DNA of 27,496 nucleotides from CAYZSU01 sp964480565 (GTDB taxonomy: Bacteria > UBA10199 > 2-02-FULL-44-16 > JAAZCA01), in the NCBI GenBank assembly GCA_964480565.1, contig CAYZSU010000028.1, positions 1 to 27,496 of the forward strand, written 5' to 3'. Both the position numbers and the translations under genes were made by a program. A model generated the notes under the pieces. That model saw only the letters and a program-made list of their open reading frames with translations, did no database searches and was not told the origin of the DNA. Positions 1 to 7,651 of the stretch are shown here, one piece after another (the first letter of the stretch is position 1; each line of letters starts with the position of its first letter).

Positions 1-50
1 GAACTATAACGATCAAATGATATTTGCGCTAGATGCGCTTCGCTAACCGC

Positions 51-710
51 TTACTGAAAAGGAAATAAATTCGGAGTTGGATCATCTGGACCAATTTTTA
101 TCATTTTCTGACTGACACTAATGCCTGGCATCGGGTCCGCTCCCACCCATCCCAACTCATGCGTTTTGACGTGCGGATATGCCCATTTAATGAGATTGCT
201 ATCAAATAGCGTAGATAATATTTTTTCTGCATCTGTAGCATTAGCAATATCTACTATATAGTGATTATTCCAATCCAAAAACGTGCGCTTTTTGGACGTG
301 TTCTTATATAATGTTATATATTTCTGTCGCAGCGCATCCATGCGTGATTCGCTTGTAGTTGAGCCACGCCGAATCACTGCACTCAATGCCTGGCACTGGG
401 ACATAAAAACAGCAAGCGCTGGTGTTGTTGAAAGACCCTTATCATCGGTTAGCATAAACAAGTTGCCATCGCGCAGGCGGATTTTGTTCGAATTTTTGAA
501 CATCACATCCAATTCACCTCTATATTCATCGGAGTGCAACACTGCATGCCATTGCTCCCCAATATCTACATGTCCACCATTCTGAGATTCTGTTAAATGA
601 TATTCATCTGGCTGGGTTTGAAAGTGATCAGACTTAAAACTCATATGGTCATTACAAGATATAGCAACAAGAGTTAGCATTAACAAATAAATAATAACCT
701 GTTTACACAT
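51..710 (-). CDS. putative lipoprotein of unknown function
   Basis: A 219-residue exported protein whose family I do not recognise. The N-terminus reads MCKQVIIYLLMLTLVAISC, a short charged start, a hydrophobic core and a lipobox-like end (VAISC), so it is probably a lipoprotein. The open frame continues 36 codons further upstream, but I chose the ATG at 710 because a strong GAGGAGGGG ribosome site lies about 10 bases before it, and because the longer version would run through the CRISPR-like repeat at 776-803. The mature part is polar with no cysteine pattern or repeat that I can assign. It lies downstream of the T4SS operon on the same strand but is separated from it by about 360 bp and by hairpins, so it is likely its own transcription unit. 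Confidence 0.7.
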   Translation of the reverse strand: MCKQVIIYLLMLTLVAISCNDHMSFKSDHFQTQPDEYHLTESQNGGHVDIGEQWHAVLHSDEYRGELDVMFKNSNKIRLRDGNLFMLTDDKGLSTTPALAVFMSQCQALSAVIRRGSTTSESRMDALRQKYITLYKNTSKKRTFLDWNNHYIVDIANATDAEKILSTLFDSNLIKWAYPHVKTHELGWVGADPMPGISVSQKMIKIGPDDPTPNLFPFQ

Positions 711-775
711 ATAAATATTCCCCCCTCCTCGTTTTTCATAATAAAAAAATAAACATAAAAAAAGTATACTTTTTT

Positions 776-875
776 GTTTACTGCCGAATAGGCAACTTAG
801 AAAGAAAAAGTAATCCACTATTTTTATAGCAAAACAGGATTACACAAGTTCACTGCCGAACAGGCAGCTTAGAAA
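776..875 (+). CRISPR. two solitary type I-F CRISPR repeats (mini-array or crRNA-like RNA)
   Basis: Two 28-base copies lie at 776-803 and 848-875. They differ at 3 positions (4, 14 and 20). Both start GTT, contain a stem CTGCC-loop-GGCA and end CTTAGAAA, which is the layout of the type I-F repeat cut by Cas6f. Copy 2 has the full 5-bp stem (CTGCCGAACAGGCAG); copy 1 has 4 bp because of a G-to-A change. The 44-nt interval (804-847) is longer than the usual 32-nt I-F spacer and holds its own inverted repeat (GTAATCC at 810-816, GGATTAC at 837-843). There are no cas genes in the window. A TATACT at 765-770 could be a -10 that would start transcription at the first repeat, but no good -35 is seen. 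Confidence 0.7.
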
Positions 876-904
876 GGCATAAATATTCCAATTTATGCCT
901 TTTT
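873..904 (+). terminator. intrinsic terminator directly after the CRISPR-like pair
   Basis: AAAGGCATAAAT (873-884), a 6-base loop, and ATTTATGCCTTT (891-902) form a perfect 12-bp stem that runs into a T tract. It begins inside the last three bases of the second repeat. On the plus strand it would end a short RNA of about 125 nt that contains both repeats. Confidence 0.6.
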
Positions 905-976
905 ATTTTAAATTTTTTAAAGCGAGAATGGGCAAATAAAAAGCTCGTCGGAGCTTTAAAAAATTTAAAATAAAAA
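900..976. repeat. perfect 24-bp AT-rich inverted repeat
   Basis: Arms at 900-923 and 953-976 are perfect reverse complements (24 bp) around a 29-base loop, which itself contains a CGAG/CTCG pair. The left arm overlaps the T tract of the terminator. The rest of the gene-free stretch (977-1059) shows only a small GCC-GAAA-GGC hairpin and nothing I can name. The repeat could be a second terminator, a small mobile-element relic or a structured RNA. Confidence 0.7.
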
Positions 977-1059
977 AATGACATATTTAAGCCGCAGAAG
1001 TATCTATGTTTATGTCGAGCCGAAAGGCCGTGGATTTAAGCAAAAATAAGTATAAAGAC

Positions 1060-1089
1060 AAGCATGATCTATTAATTTAGATCGTGCTT
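1060..1089 (-). terminator. possible terminator at the end of the T4SS operon
   Basis: AAGCATGATC (1060-1069) pairs with GATCGTGCTT (1080-1089) with one mismatch, and the loop holds the stop codon of the M23 gene. On the minus strand the stem is followed by a T-rich stretch. The tail on the plus strand is also T-rich, so it may work both ways. The stem is modest, so the call is tentative. Confidence 0.35.
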
Positions 1090-1623
1090 TTCTTTTATAA
1101 AAATACTCGAATCTATGGGGATTCCATTTTCATATAATTCAAAATGTAAATGAGGACCTGTGGCACGCCCTGTCATACCAGAGTAACCGATCAACTGACC
1201 TTGACTCACATACTCCCCATTTTTTACTATGATTTTAGACAAATGCCCATAGCGCGTTTCATCATACATTCCCTGATGTGATAATATGACAAGTTTTCCA
1301 TACGCCCCTTTTTCACCTGCAAATACAACCTTTCCGGATAATGCAGACTTTACCGGTGAGCCTTTTTTACAAGCAATGTCTACACCGCTGTGGTGACTTG
1401 CACGTTTTAAAATTGGGTGAAACCTTTTACCGAATCCACTGCTAATTTCACCCCTTACCGGTGTCAGCGGTCTAATCACTCGACTCAATATCTGCCTTAT
1501 TGCCTGATCAATACTATGTGACCATTGATGAGCTCCATCATAAGCTGGAATAGTGTATAAACCATTACATATGGCTAACTTTGAAGAAAATACAATTATG
1601 ATAAAAAAAATCAACTTTTTCAT
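1072..1623 (-). CDS. M23-family (LytM/lysostaphin-like) peptidoglycan endopeptidase
   Basis: A 183-residue exported zinc metallopeptidase. An N-terminal signal peptide (MKKLIFFIIIVFSSKLAIC) precedes a single M23 domain. The zinc ligands are visible: HSGVD at about residue 79 and HLHFE at about residue 158, with a GYSGMTGRATGPHLHFE block typical of the family. M23 enzymes cut peptide cross-links in peptidoglycan. Its ATG overlaps the stop of the coupling-protein gene (ATGA), so the two are translationally linked. As the last gene of the T4SS operon and with no VirB1-type lytic transglycosylase in view, it probably opens the cell wall for the secretion channel. That role is inferred from position; the enzyme family is clear. 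Confidence 0.9.
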   Translation of the reverse strand: MKKLIFFIIIVFSSKLAICNGLYTIPAYDGAHQWSHSIDQAIRQILSRVIRPLTPVRGEISSGFGKRFHPILKRASHHSGVDIACKKGSPVKSALSGKVVFAGEKGAYGKLVILSHQGMYDETRYGHLSKIIVKNGEYVSQGQLIGYSGMTGRATGPHLHFELYENGIPIDSSIFIKEKHDLN

Positions 1624-3407
1624 GAAAGTATTTCCATGTATCGTTTTAATGGATCTAAATCTATTTCTTCTTTTTTTTCAACACATTCATCATTTATGAT
1701 AACTGCTTTTTGATTAACATCACATCGTACAGGTAATGAAAACATAGATGGAATTACTAAATTGTAAAAATCACTTGCCATATATTGAAGCCTATTGCTG
1801 CCATTTTTCTTATGTTGTAAAAGCGCGCAATACCCTGTTTGAAACTCAGAAATCCGATTGGGATCTAATCGAAAAGTATCTACTTTTCTTGCAGATCCAA
1901 CCCCTGTATTCAGCTGATAATCAAGAAAATTTTCCGTTTGATATGTAAATTTTTCTTCTTCAATAGTCCCGGCCATTTTTGAAATCAAATCGCGCGAACC
2001 TGCTGAATTTTGCCGATATACAAGCCTTGTATTTGTATTATCAAATATTTGATCCTGAAATTCATTACTTACAACGCTTAAATCACCTAATGATTGATGA
2101 GAAATAGATATAGCCATTTGTGACGATCTTGCTTTATTGATTAACTCAACAAATGAATCAAAAGCAATACTTGCAAATTCATCGATATATACTGAAAAAA
2201 ACGATCTCTGATTTGCATACAAGTAAGACTGTATATAGTTACTCACACTTTTCAAATCTTGTATAATAACCCGAGAAAGCCTAACAGCAGTCTCTTGATA
2301 CAATCCAGTATTCAGCTGAAAAACGATTATTTTATTATTTAAATATGCATCTAGTAGATCAATTTCACCATTTTCCATATCTAACAAATACCCAAAGTCA
2401 CTATACACTAAAGCGGAAATATCTGATATCAGCCCTGTCAAATCTCGAACTTTTCCGTCCAAAGTGGAAATCAACTCATCCAATGAATGCCTACTATTTA
2501 AAATTCTGAGCTGTTTATTCAGAATTTTAATATTATCGACACTGCTTAAATAAGACAATAATGATTTAAATGTTATATCAATCTTAAGTTCTCGCATGGC
2601 TTTACATATAGATAATAATGCGATTTCAGATGTCTTCTTATAATATACTTCTGACCAAATATTCGCAGATATTAGTTTGTCTTTAATTTCACTAGCATTA
2701 CCTCGCTTTAATGGATTATATGTATGTGATGACTCTGGTTGTGACAAACAAAAAAGCAATAAATCATTTTCCCTCCCCGCAGCTATCATCGCAACTCTAA
2801 TTTTATCCAGTAATCCACGATCACCTTTCATATCTATAACTAAGCTTCCTCGTCCAATCGCAATATCATGAATTAATGGTGGGATAATACTGCTTTCAGT
2901 TTTTCCACTACCTGTCACACCAACAATCTGTGAATGCTCCATTCTATCTGCATCCGATATATATATTGGCAATCCATCTTCTGCATTCATGCCTGCAAAA
3001 TATGCATCTTTTGGCGCTTTTTTACGCCATGATAGCATTGTACTATGCACCTTTGTCTTAAGGTTTGGCTTATTCACATTCAATTTTCTGTGAAATAATT
3101 TAAAAAGATATCCCGCTGGAAATGAAAAGCCTACATATACAATTATAATACTAATTAATATTATAATGGATTGTCGTGAAGCTTGAAAATTATCATACAC
3201 TGGATACATATTACTTATTTCATGGTATATAACAGAAAATAGATTGATACTGGGTATAAACATATCCCAAATAAGTAAACCAATGGTTAGCCAAAAAAGA
3301 ACTCCCATACATGTAAAATATAACTTACCATATCTGGGATTTTTCTTTTCAATCCATCTCCCAATTACATAACCTAATCCAATCCCATACAGTAGTTGAT
3401 TTTTCAT
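1620..3407 (-). CDS. virD4: type IV coupling protein (VirD4/TraD-like ATPase)
   Basis: A 595-residue inner-membrane ATPase that would bring the relaxosome or substrate to the T4SS channel. Two hydrophobic segments lie in the first ~110 residues (around 35-50 and 80-100). The cytoplasmic domain has Walker A GVTGSGKTES at about residue 163 and Walker B VYIDEFAS at about residue 407, followed by the INKARSSQMAISISHQSLGDL-type region seen in TraD/TraG proteins. The length is normal for the family. It overlaps the preceding gene by ATGA at 3404-3407 and the M23 gene at 1620-1623. The N-terminal half before Walker A fits the pattern of two transmembrane helices and a short periplasmic loop. I am confident about the class, less so about the subfamily. 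Confidence 0.9.
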   Translation of the reverse strand: MKNQLLYGIGLGYVIGRWIEKKNPRYGKLYFTCMGVLFWLTIGLLIWDMFIPSINLFSVIYHEISNMYPVYDNFQASRQSIIILISIIIVYVGFSFPAGYLFKLFHRKLNVNKPNLKTKVHSTMLSWRKKAPKDAYFAGMNAEDGLPIYISDADRMEHSQIVGVTGSGKTESSIIPPLIHDIAIGRGSLVIDMKGDRGLLDKIRVAMIAAGRENDLLLFCLSQPESSHTYNPLKRGNASEIKDKLISANIWSEVYYKKTSEIALLSICKAMRELKIDITFKSLLSYLSSVDNIKILNKQLRILNSRHSLDELISTLDGKVRDLTGLISDISALVYSDFGYLLDMENGEIDLLDAYLNNKIIVFQLNTGLYQETAVRLSRVIIQDLKSVSNYIQSYLYANQRSFFSVYIDEFASIAFDSFVELINKARSSQMAISISHQSLGDLSVVSNEFQDQIFDNTNTRLVYRQNSAGSRDLISKMAGTIEEEKFTYQTENFLDYQLNTGVGSARKVDTFRLDPNRISEFQTGYCALLQHKKNGSNRLQYMASDFYNLVIPSMFSLPVRCDVNQKAVIINDECVEKKEEIDLDPLKRYMEILS

Positions 3408-4123
3408 GTTTTTTTCTCAGCTAAATGATCAAATATCGTACATTCATCAGATAACAACTCAGGTATTTCAAAAAAATAAAACTGATTCGAATTAGCCGAT
3501 AATTCTTTCATATACTTCACAACTGATTCATCTTTATAAAAGTATATAACATTACTATTTTGCTTTGATGAATAGTACTCATATATCGAATCGTATCGTG
3601 TTTTACTTTTTTGAGTTAGTTCAACTTCAATGAAATAAACATTATTATGATATGTAAAAGCACCATCCGGAATTTGCTGAAATGATTGATATTTTCTTAT
3701 TGGCCTTTCTTTAGCCATATGCACCCTAAAAATACGATCTGAAATCCAATCCTCGCCACCATTCGCTTCAATATATCGTCGCACATATGCGACAATATAG
3801 TCATGATAAACACATTTTTCATCATCAGGAGTCTGGACATACAGCGGCATACTGTATTTACACTCTAGTTCGATATATTTGTATCCTAATTTAGACAGGA
3901 AATAGCATGTTAATTCATTTATTTTTTTCTTAAAAACCAAATTATTCTTTATCATACGATTCAATCGAAAGTATATTTTAGGACGTTTTTTATGATTTGA
4001 ATCATCCATCATTTCTTTCGACGTATATGCATCTGCTAAATCTAATGTTAAAAACTTCTGATATAGCATCAAAAAAAATAATTTCTTATCCTCCGCCGAT
4101 ATCTTTATTTCTTTCAAACTCAT
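3404..4123 (-). CDS. Replic_Relax (replication-relaxation)-like DNA-processing protein
   Basis: A 239-residue cytosolic protein. The first ~80 residues look like a winged helix (LTLDLADAYTSKEM, then a basic KIYFRLNRMIKNNLV). The second half has HDYIVAYVRRYIE and, at about residues 150-170, IPDGAF...YFIEVELTQKSKTRYDSI. That layout resembles the replication-relaxation family (PF13814), with a PD...ExE...K pattern like a degenerate PD-(D/E)XK nuclease fold. Such proteins are found next to conjugation coupling proteins and are thought to act in DNA processing. It overlaps the coupling-protein gene by ATGA, so a relaxosome role is plausible. It lies just downstream of the palindromes at 4160-4512, which might be its DNA target. 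The family call rests on motif memory only. Confidence 0.55.
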   Translation of the reverse strand: MSLKEIKISAEDKKLFFLMLYQKFLTLDLADAYTSKEMMDDSNHKKRPKIYFRLNRMIKNNLVFKKKINELTCYFLSKLGYKYIELECKYSMPLYVQTPDDEKCVYHDYIVAYVRRYIEANGGEDWISDRIFRVHMAKERPIRKYQSFQQIPDGAFTYHNNVYFIEVELTQKSKTRYDSIYEYYSSKQNSNVIYFYKDESVVKYMKELSANSNQFYFFEIPELLSDECTIFDHLAEKKT

Positions 4124-4159
4124 ATAGCCCTCATGAATTTATGTGATTTCTAAAATAAT

Positions 4160-4217
4160 AGAGATCTTTTATAAGGGGGATGAATTTATTCCATAATCCC
4201 CCTTATAAAAGATCTCT
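4160..4217. repeat. perfect 22-bp inverted repeat
   Basis: AGAGATCTTTTATAAGGGGG-AT (4160-4181) is perfectly complementary to 4196-4217, with a 14-base loop. It lies between the nested palindrome and the Replic_Relax-like gene, inside the T4SS transcript as drawn. It could attenuate transcription, protect an RNA end, or be part of an origin of transfer. There is no T tract directly after it. Confidence 0.7.
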
Positions 4218-4295
4218 TATAATAATATATAACTATATATTCCTTTATTATTCATACTCATTTTCTCACTCATATTATCCATCTTTAATCTAATC

Positions 4296-4512
4296 ATCTG
4301 TTACCCGAGCCCAAGTTACTTTCATTTAAAAATTATCAATATAGTTACATACATATTCAATTTATTTGACCACCCCCTCTCCAGTTACACTGTCACATGA
4401 CGTAGAGAGGGGGTGGTCAAATAAATTGAATATGTAACATCGATGTAACCTATTGATATTTAAAAACATTTTTAAAATTTAACGTGTAACAATTTGGGCT
4501 CGGGTAGCAGAT
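4296..4512. repeat. 217-bp nested palindrome, candidate oriT or structured element
   Basis: The outer arms at 4296-4314 and 4494-4512 match over 19 bp with one mismatch (core CCCGAGCCCAA / TTGGGCTCGGG). Inside, a perfect 31-bp inverted repeat at 4351-4381 and 4405-4435 (core GACCACCCCCTCTC) closes on a 23-base loop that carries GTCACATGAC. Between them, shorter stretches also pair (GTTAC/GTAAC, ATAGTTACAT/ATGTAACCTAT). The whole gene-free block 4124-4542 is taken up by this and the 22-bp repeat. In a conjugation operon such structure suggests oriT or a single-strand origin. A MITE-like insertion is the main alternative. Confidence 0.75.
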
Positions 4513-4542
4513 AAAAAAATATGTAACATTATATTATTTACA

Positions 4543-5160
4543 CTAGAAAGCAATATGTACATGAAAAGGAATTTGAACTGCCGGCACAACACCGCTCGAC
4601 CTAATTGCAAAAACTGGCCGAATAGTCATTCCAATTGCCCATCGAAATGTCGGTCGATATTCAATTCCAGCTTGAGTAAATAAATTAATATTGAAATTAT
4701 TGCCAACAGGAGGATTAGGCAATAATTGATTAATCATATCACGATACGAAATATTATTACGTTTTGAATATGTGAACCCCATTCCACCACCTACAAATGG
4801 ACACCACTTGTTATTCATAAAATAATATCTTGCACCTGCAAGCCAATCAATTGCCATAATGCTTTCACGAAATGTACCGACCACCCCACCGATTTGAACA
4901 TTTCTATATTGTCGCATAGATGTATTTGTTACTGACACAGAGTAATCAACGCCCAATTTTTTCAGATTTCCAGCAAATTGATATACCCCTGATATGCCAA
5001 CAATGTATGCGCTATTTCCTGACAATTGTTGGCCGTTTGGATCTCGATTCATTTGATACGCCCATCCTCCTTGCAATCCAACTGCATGACGTCCGATAGC
5101 CAATGCCTCTACAGAAATGGCAATCAACATGAATAAAACTAAATAAGCACTGATTCTCAT
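4543..5160 (-). CDS. outer-membrane beta-barrel protein
   Basis: A 205-residue exported protein. A signal peptide (MRISAYLVLFMLIAISVEALA) is followed by alternating short hydrophobic strands rich in Gly, Tyr and Phe, such as AVGLQGGWAYQM, YIVGISGVYQFAG and WLAGARYYF. The chain ends in VHIAF; a terminal Phe is the usual sorting signal for outer-membrane barrels. The length fits an eight-strand barrel of the OmpA/OmpW type. It starts 7 bp after the VirB10 gene ends, with ATTCCTC (minus-strand GAGGAAT) as ribosome site. An outer-membrane barrel in this place is not standard for VirB operons. It may stabilise the outer part of the channel, act in surface exclusion, or stand in for the missing VirB7 lipoprotein; none of these is shown. 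Confidence 0.7.
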   Translation of the reverse strand: MRISAYLVLFMLIAISVEALAIGRHAVGLQGGWAYQMNRDPNGQQLSGNSAYIVGISGVYQFAGNLKKLGVDYSVSVTNTSMRQYRNVQIGGVVGTFRESIMAIDWLAGARYYFMNNKWCPFVGGGMGFTYSKRNNISYRDMINQLLPNPPVGNNFNINLFTQAGIEYRPTFRWAIGMTIRPVFAIRSSGVVPAVQIPFHVHIAF

Positions 5161-5167
5161 ATATTCC

Positions 5168-6157
5168 TCACACTTTATTTACTAACACTCGAAATCGGGT
5201 GTTTTTCTTAATCGTAACAACCGGCATGGCTGAAGTTTTTCGATAATGTCGTCCATCTCTTTCCAATTCTCTAGCAGAACCAGAATGAGCACCACGCATG
5301 GCTGCACTCGAAAATCCAGCACCCACTGGTGCAAATACTGACGAGGCACCAACCATCGCACCTGACAAAATATTCATTCCTCTTCGGCCTAGTTTCCGTT
5401 TTCGTTTTCCCTGAATACCCCCGCCCCCGCTTTTATCAACAGCTACGGCATTTATTTGATATTCTGAGCCATCCGGAAATACGACATGTTCAAATTTAAC
5501 ATGCACGCGATTTTCAATCATTCTACCTGTATATCCAAATATTTTTGAATTTCTTGGAATAACCTGCTTACCATCACGAAAGTATCCACTTCTTATTCGA
5601 GCAATCACCGGCATCCCACTGTCATCCGTAACCACTGTTTCTTCAATAACAGCATCCATTTCAGTTCCAAGCGGTAAATCGAGAGTCGGCTTTCTTGAAT
5701 CATGAACTCGTGAATTCGAAAAGATAATCATCGACGGAACTTGCTTTTGAGTGCTACCTTGAAAATGACGCCCTTTTTCCTGAAAAGATTTATTCTGATC
5801 TATTTTTGATTGTCTTTGTCGTTTAACTTTACGTTTTTTAGTTTCATCCACCTCTGATACTTTACGTATATAATCCGGTGTCATCGCTTTTTTTGGAATC
5901 ATTTTTTGCGAAAGATAAGCATCATAGTAATTAACGGATTTTTTTTCATCATTGCTTTTTCTTGTAGCAATAAAAACACCTATGATAATTGCAAAAAAAA
6001 CAGATGCACAGCCAATTATGATTGGTTTTGCTGATGGTGAAAATCGTTTTAAAAATTCGAATCCCCCTGATTGTTCTGAATTTCCTGACCCATTATCAAA
6101 AGGTTGTTTTTTTGACTTTTCTGTCATTTCTCTAATGATTGTTTCATCTTTCGTCAT
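5168..6157 (-). CDS. virB10: VirB10/TrbI-like T4SS scaffold protein
   Basis: A 329-residue inner-membrane protein that would span the periplasm and form part of the outer-membrane core complex. A basic and polar cytosolic start is followed by one transmembrane helix at about residues 46-64 (PIIIGCASVFFAIIIGVFIA), a charged linker, and a C-terminal VirB10 domain with the family signature: LPLGTEMDAVIEE, IPRNSKIFGYTGR, VKFEHVVFPDGSEYQINAVAVD and a GGGGIQGK turn. The segment after it (SGAMVGASSVFAPVGAG) matches the hydrophobic helices that form the outer-membrane pore. It is a little shorter than Agrobacterium VirB10. Its ATG overlaps the stop of the VirB9-like gene. Confidence 0.85.
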   Translation of the reverse strand: MTKDETIIREMTEKSKKQPFDNGSGNSEQSGGFEFLKRFSPSAKPIIIGCASVFFAIIIGVFIATRKSNDEKKSVNYYDAYLSQKMIPKKAMTPDYIRKVSEVDETKKRKVKRQRQSKIDQNKSFQEKGRHFQGSTQKQVPSMIIFSNSRVHDSRKPTLDLPLGTEMDAVIEETVVTDDSGMPVIARIRSGYFRDGKQVIPRNSKIFGYTGRMIENRVHVKFEHVVFPDGSEYQINAVAVDKSGGGGIQGKRKRKLGRRGMNILSGAMVGASSVFAPVGAGFSSAAMRGAHSGSARELERDGRHYRKTSAMPVVTIKKNTRFRVLVNKV

Positions 6158-6942
6158 ACATCTACCTTAATATCAATTTCCTGACCATTTTTATCAAATA
6201 GTCGTAAAATTAATTGTTGATCGTGATCAACTTGCACTGATTTCGTAAACAATACACCTGATACAGTATCTCCAGCAGCTACATGTCTGGATTCTAGTTC
6301 ATATTGCGCATTTAATTCTTTTTCATGCACAACCGTTTTCCCGGACAGCCCGCCTACCATCTGCCCTGAAAATGCTAACCGCCTGATCGATAATGCCTGA
6401 TTGTCCATATTTTTAATTGAAAAATTTACAATCATCATATCTCGCACAAATAACGTATAATTAATCTTTGCTTTAATATTTTTAATCTTTTTCCATTGCT
6501 TTCCCTTCTTGACCTTCCATTCGCTTGCCAATAAATCCAAATTGCTCATTGAAACAGATTTTTTATTCATTTTTATTGAATCGATCTTAGCCGAAAACTG
6601 ATGTTGAAATTTAATAATGCTATTTTTTGACTTACTGACTGTCTTTAAAGTCATCGCAATAAGAGTACTATCTTCCAATTGAACGAACAGATTTCCAGCT
6701 GATTTTTGTTGCAATGATCGTATCATTATTTGGTTCGGTGATGGTTCAATTTGAAATTCCGGACGGCTCACACCTGAAATCGACTGTATTTTATCAGGAA
6801 ACAAAATAATTGTTTCTTGCATCACACCCAATTGTACAACTACTTGATTTGTTTTTGCCTGTTGAACATTGAAAGTAGATGCAGCAAAGCAATGAAAACT
6901 GATTAAACACATCAGCATTATAATATATTGAATTATTTTCAT
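6154..6942 (-). CDS. VirB9/TraK-like periplasmic T4SS component
   Basis: A 262-residue exported protein with a signal peptide (MKIIQYIIMLMCLISFHCFA) and an all-beta mature part. An N-terminal domain (VVVQLGVMQETIILFPDKI...) is followed by a second domain with INYTLFVRDMMIVNFSIKNMD and a C-terminal sandwich. This resembles VirB9/TrbG/TraK proteins, which pair with VirB10 in the core complex. Position supports it: it sits between the VirB8 and VirB10 genes and overlaps both by ATGA, as in the canonical VirB order. The sequence itself is divergent, so the family call leans on context. Confidence 0.65.
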   Translation of the reverse strand: MKIIQYIIMLMCLISFHCFAASTFNVQQAKTNQVVVQLGVMQETIILFPDKIQSISGVSRPEFQIEPSPNQIMIRSLQQKSAGNLFVQLEDSTLIAMTLKTVSKSKNSIIKFQHQFSAKIDSIKMNKKSVSMSNLDLLASEWKVKKGKQWKKIKNIKAKINYTLFVRDMMIVNFSIKNMDNQALSIRRLAFSGQMVGGLSGKTVVHEKELNAQYELESRHVAAGDTVSGVLFTKSVQVDHDQQLILRLFDKNGQEIDIKVDV

Positions 6943-7649
6943 TTCTGTTCCTTAAGCGGTAAATTCTTTTCTTTCGCATAAATCACATCTAGCGGTACTT
7001 CTCTCCACCTGAAATTACTGACGAGCAGCCCACGCGGCGAATGTTCACGCCGCGGCACTTTAATCAAGTATAGCTGACCCATCAATCCTGCTTGTTCAGC
7101 CGTTGCGTTCATATCATGCAATGGTTTTGTTGACAGTATACCTCTGATATCCAATTCATAACCTTCATCTGTTTGAGCTGTAATTTTCATTTTATCAATT
7201 TCAAATTCGCGTTTTATCCCAGTTTTCCGTATTTTTTGTATATATCTGCTATTTTTCAACTGTTTCATATGCGATTCTTGAAATTGACTTGTCATCATAT
7301 TCAGTGCATGTGATAGATCTTTTGCAATCGTCAAACTATTAATTTCAACAATGTATTGTAAGAATTCTTTTGAAAATGCATTGATCTCGACTTCTGTCAC
7401 ATTATGATTAAATGCATAGTTTTTTACCGTATCCACATGCCCTAATTCGTCTATTCGAATAACGATCGGCTTTCGATCACTTATAAATAGTACTGACACA
7501 GCCAAAATAAATATGACAATCATTAATAAGTAGACAAGTGCCCTTAATGTAGACAGCGAACTTACAACATAAGATTGTAATTCCATCGCAGTGACAGGGG
7601 CTTTAAAAGAAAACAAAGCTCCCAATTTACCAAAAAAATTTAACTTCAT
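6939..7649 (-). CDS. virB8: VirB8/TrbF-like inner-membrane T4SS protein
   Basis: A 236-residue bitopic membrane protein. A cytosolic stretch is followed by one transmembrane helix at about residues 38-58 (ALVYLLMIVIFILAVSVLF) and a periplasmic NTF2-like domain typical of VirB8: KEFLQYIVEINSLTIAKDL, SHALNMMTSQF, and a final RWREVPLDVIYAKE. VirB8 is an assembly factor for the channel. I take the ATG at 7649 because AAGG lies 8 bases upstream. A TTG six bases earlier (7655) is in frame but badly placed for that site. It follows VirB6 with a near-overlap (stop TGA immediately before the ATG) and overlaps the VirB9-like gene by ATGA. Confidence 0.8.
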   Translation of the reverse strand: MKLNFFGKLGALFSFKAPVTAMELQSYVVSSLSTLRALVYLLMIVIFILAVSVLFISDRKPIVIRIDELGHVDTVKNYAFNHNVTEVEINAFSKEFLQYIVEINSLTIAKDLSHALNMMTSQFQESHMKQLKNSRYIQKIRKTGIKREFEIDKMKITAQTDEGYELDIRGILSTKPLHDMNATAEQAGLMGQLYLIKVPRREHSPRGLLVSNFRWREVPLDVIYAKEKNLPLKEQK

Positions 7650-7651
7650 TA

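Noticed and set aside
1020..1045. tRNA or small RNA suggested by GCC-GAAA-GGC
   Set aside because: Only one short stem; no cloverleaf and no conserved T-loop bases.
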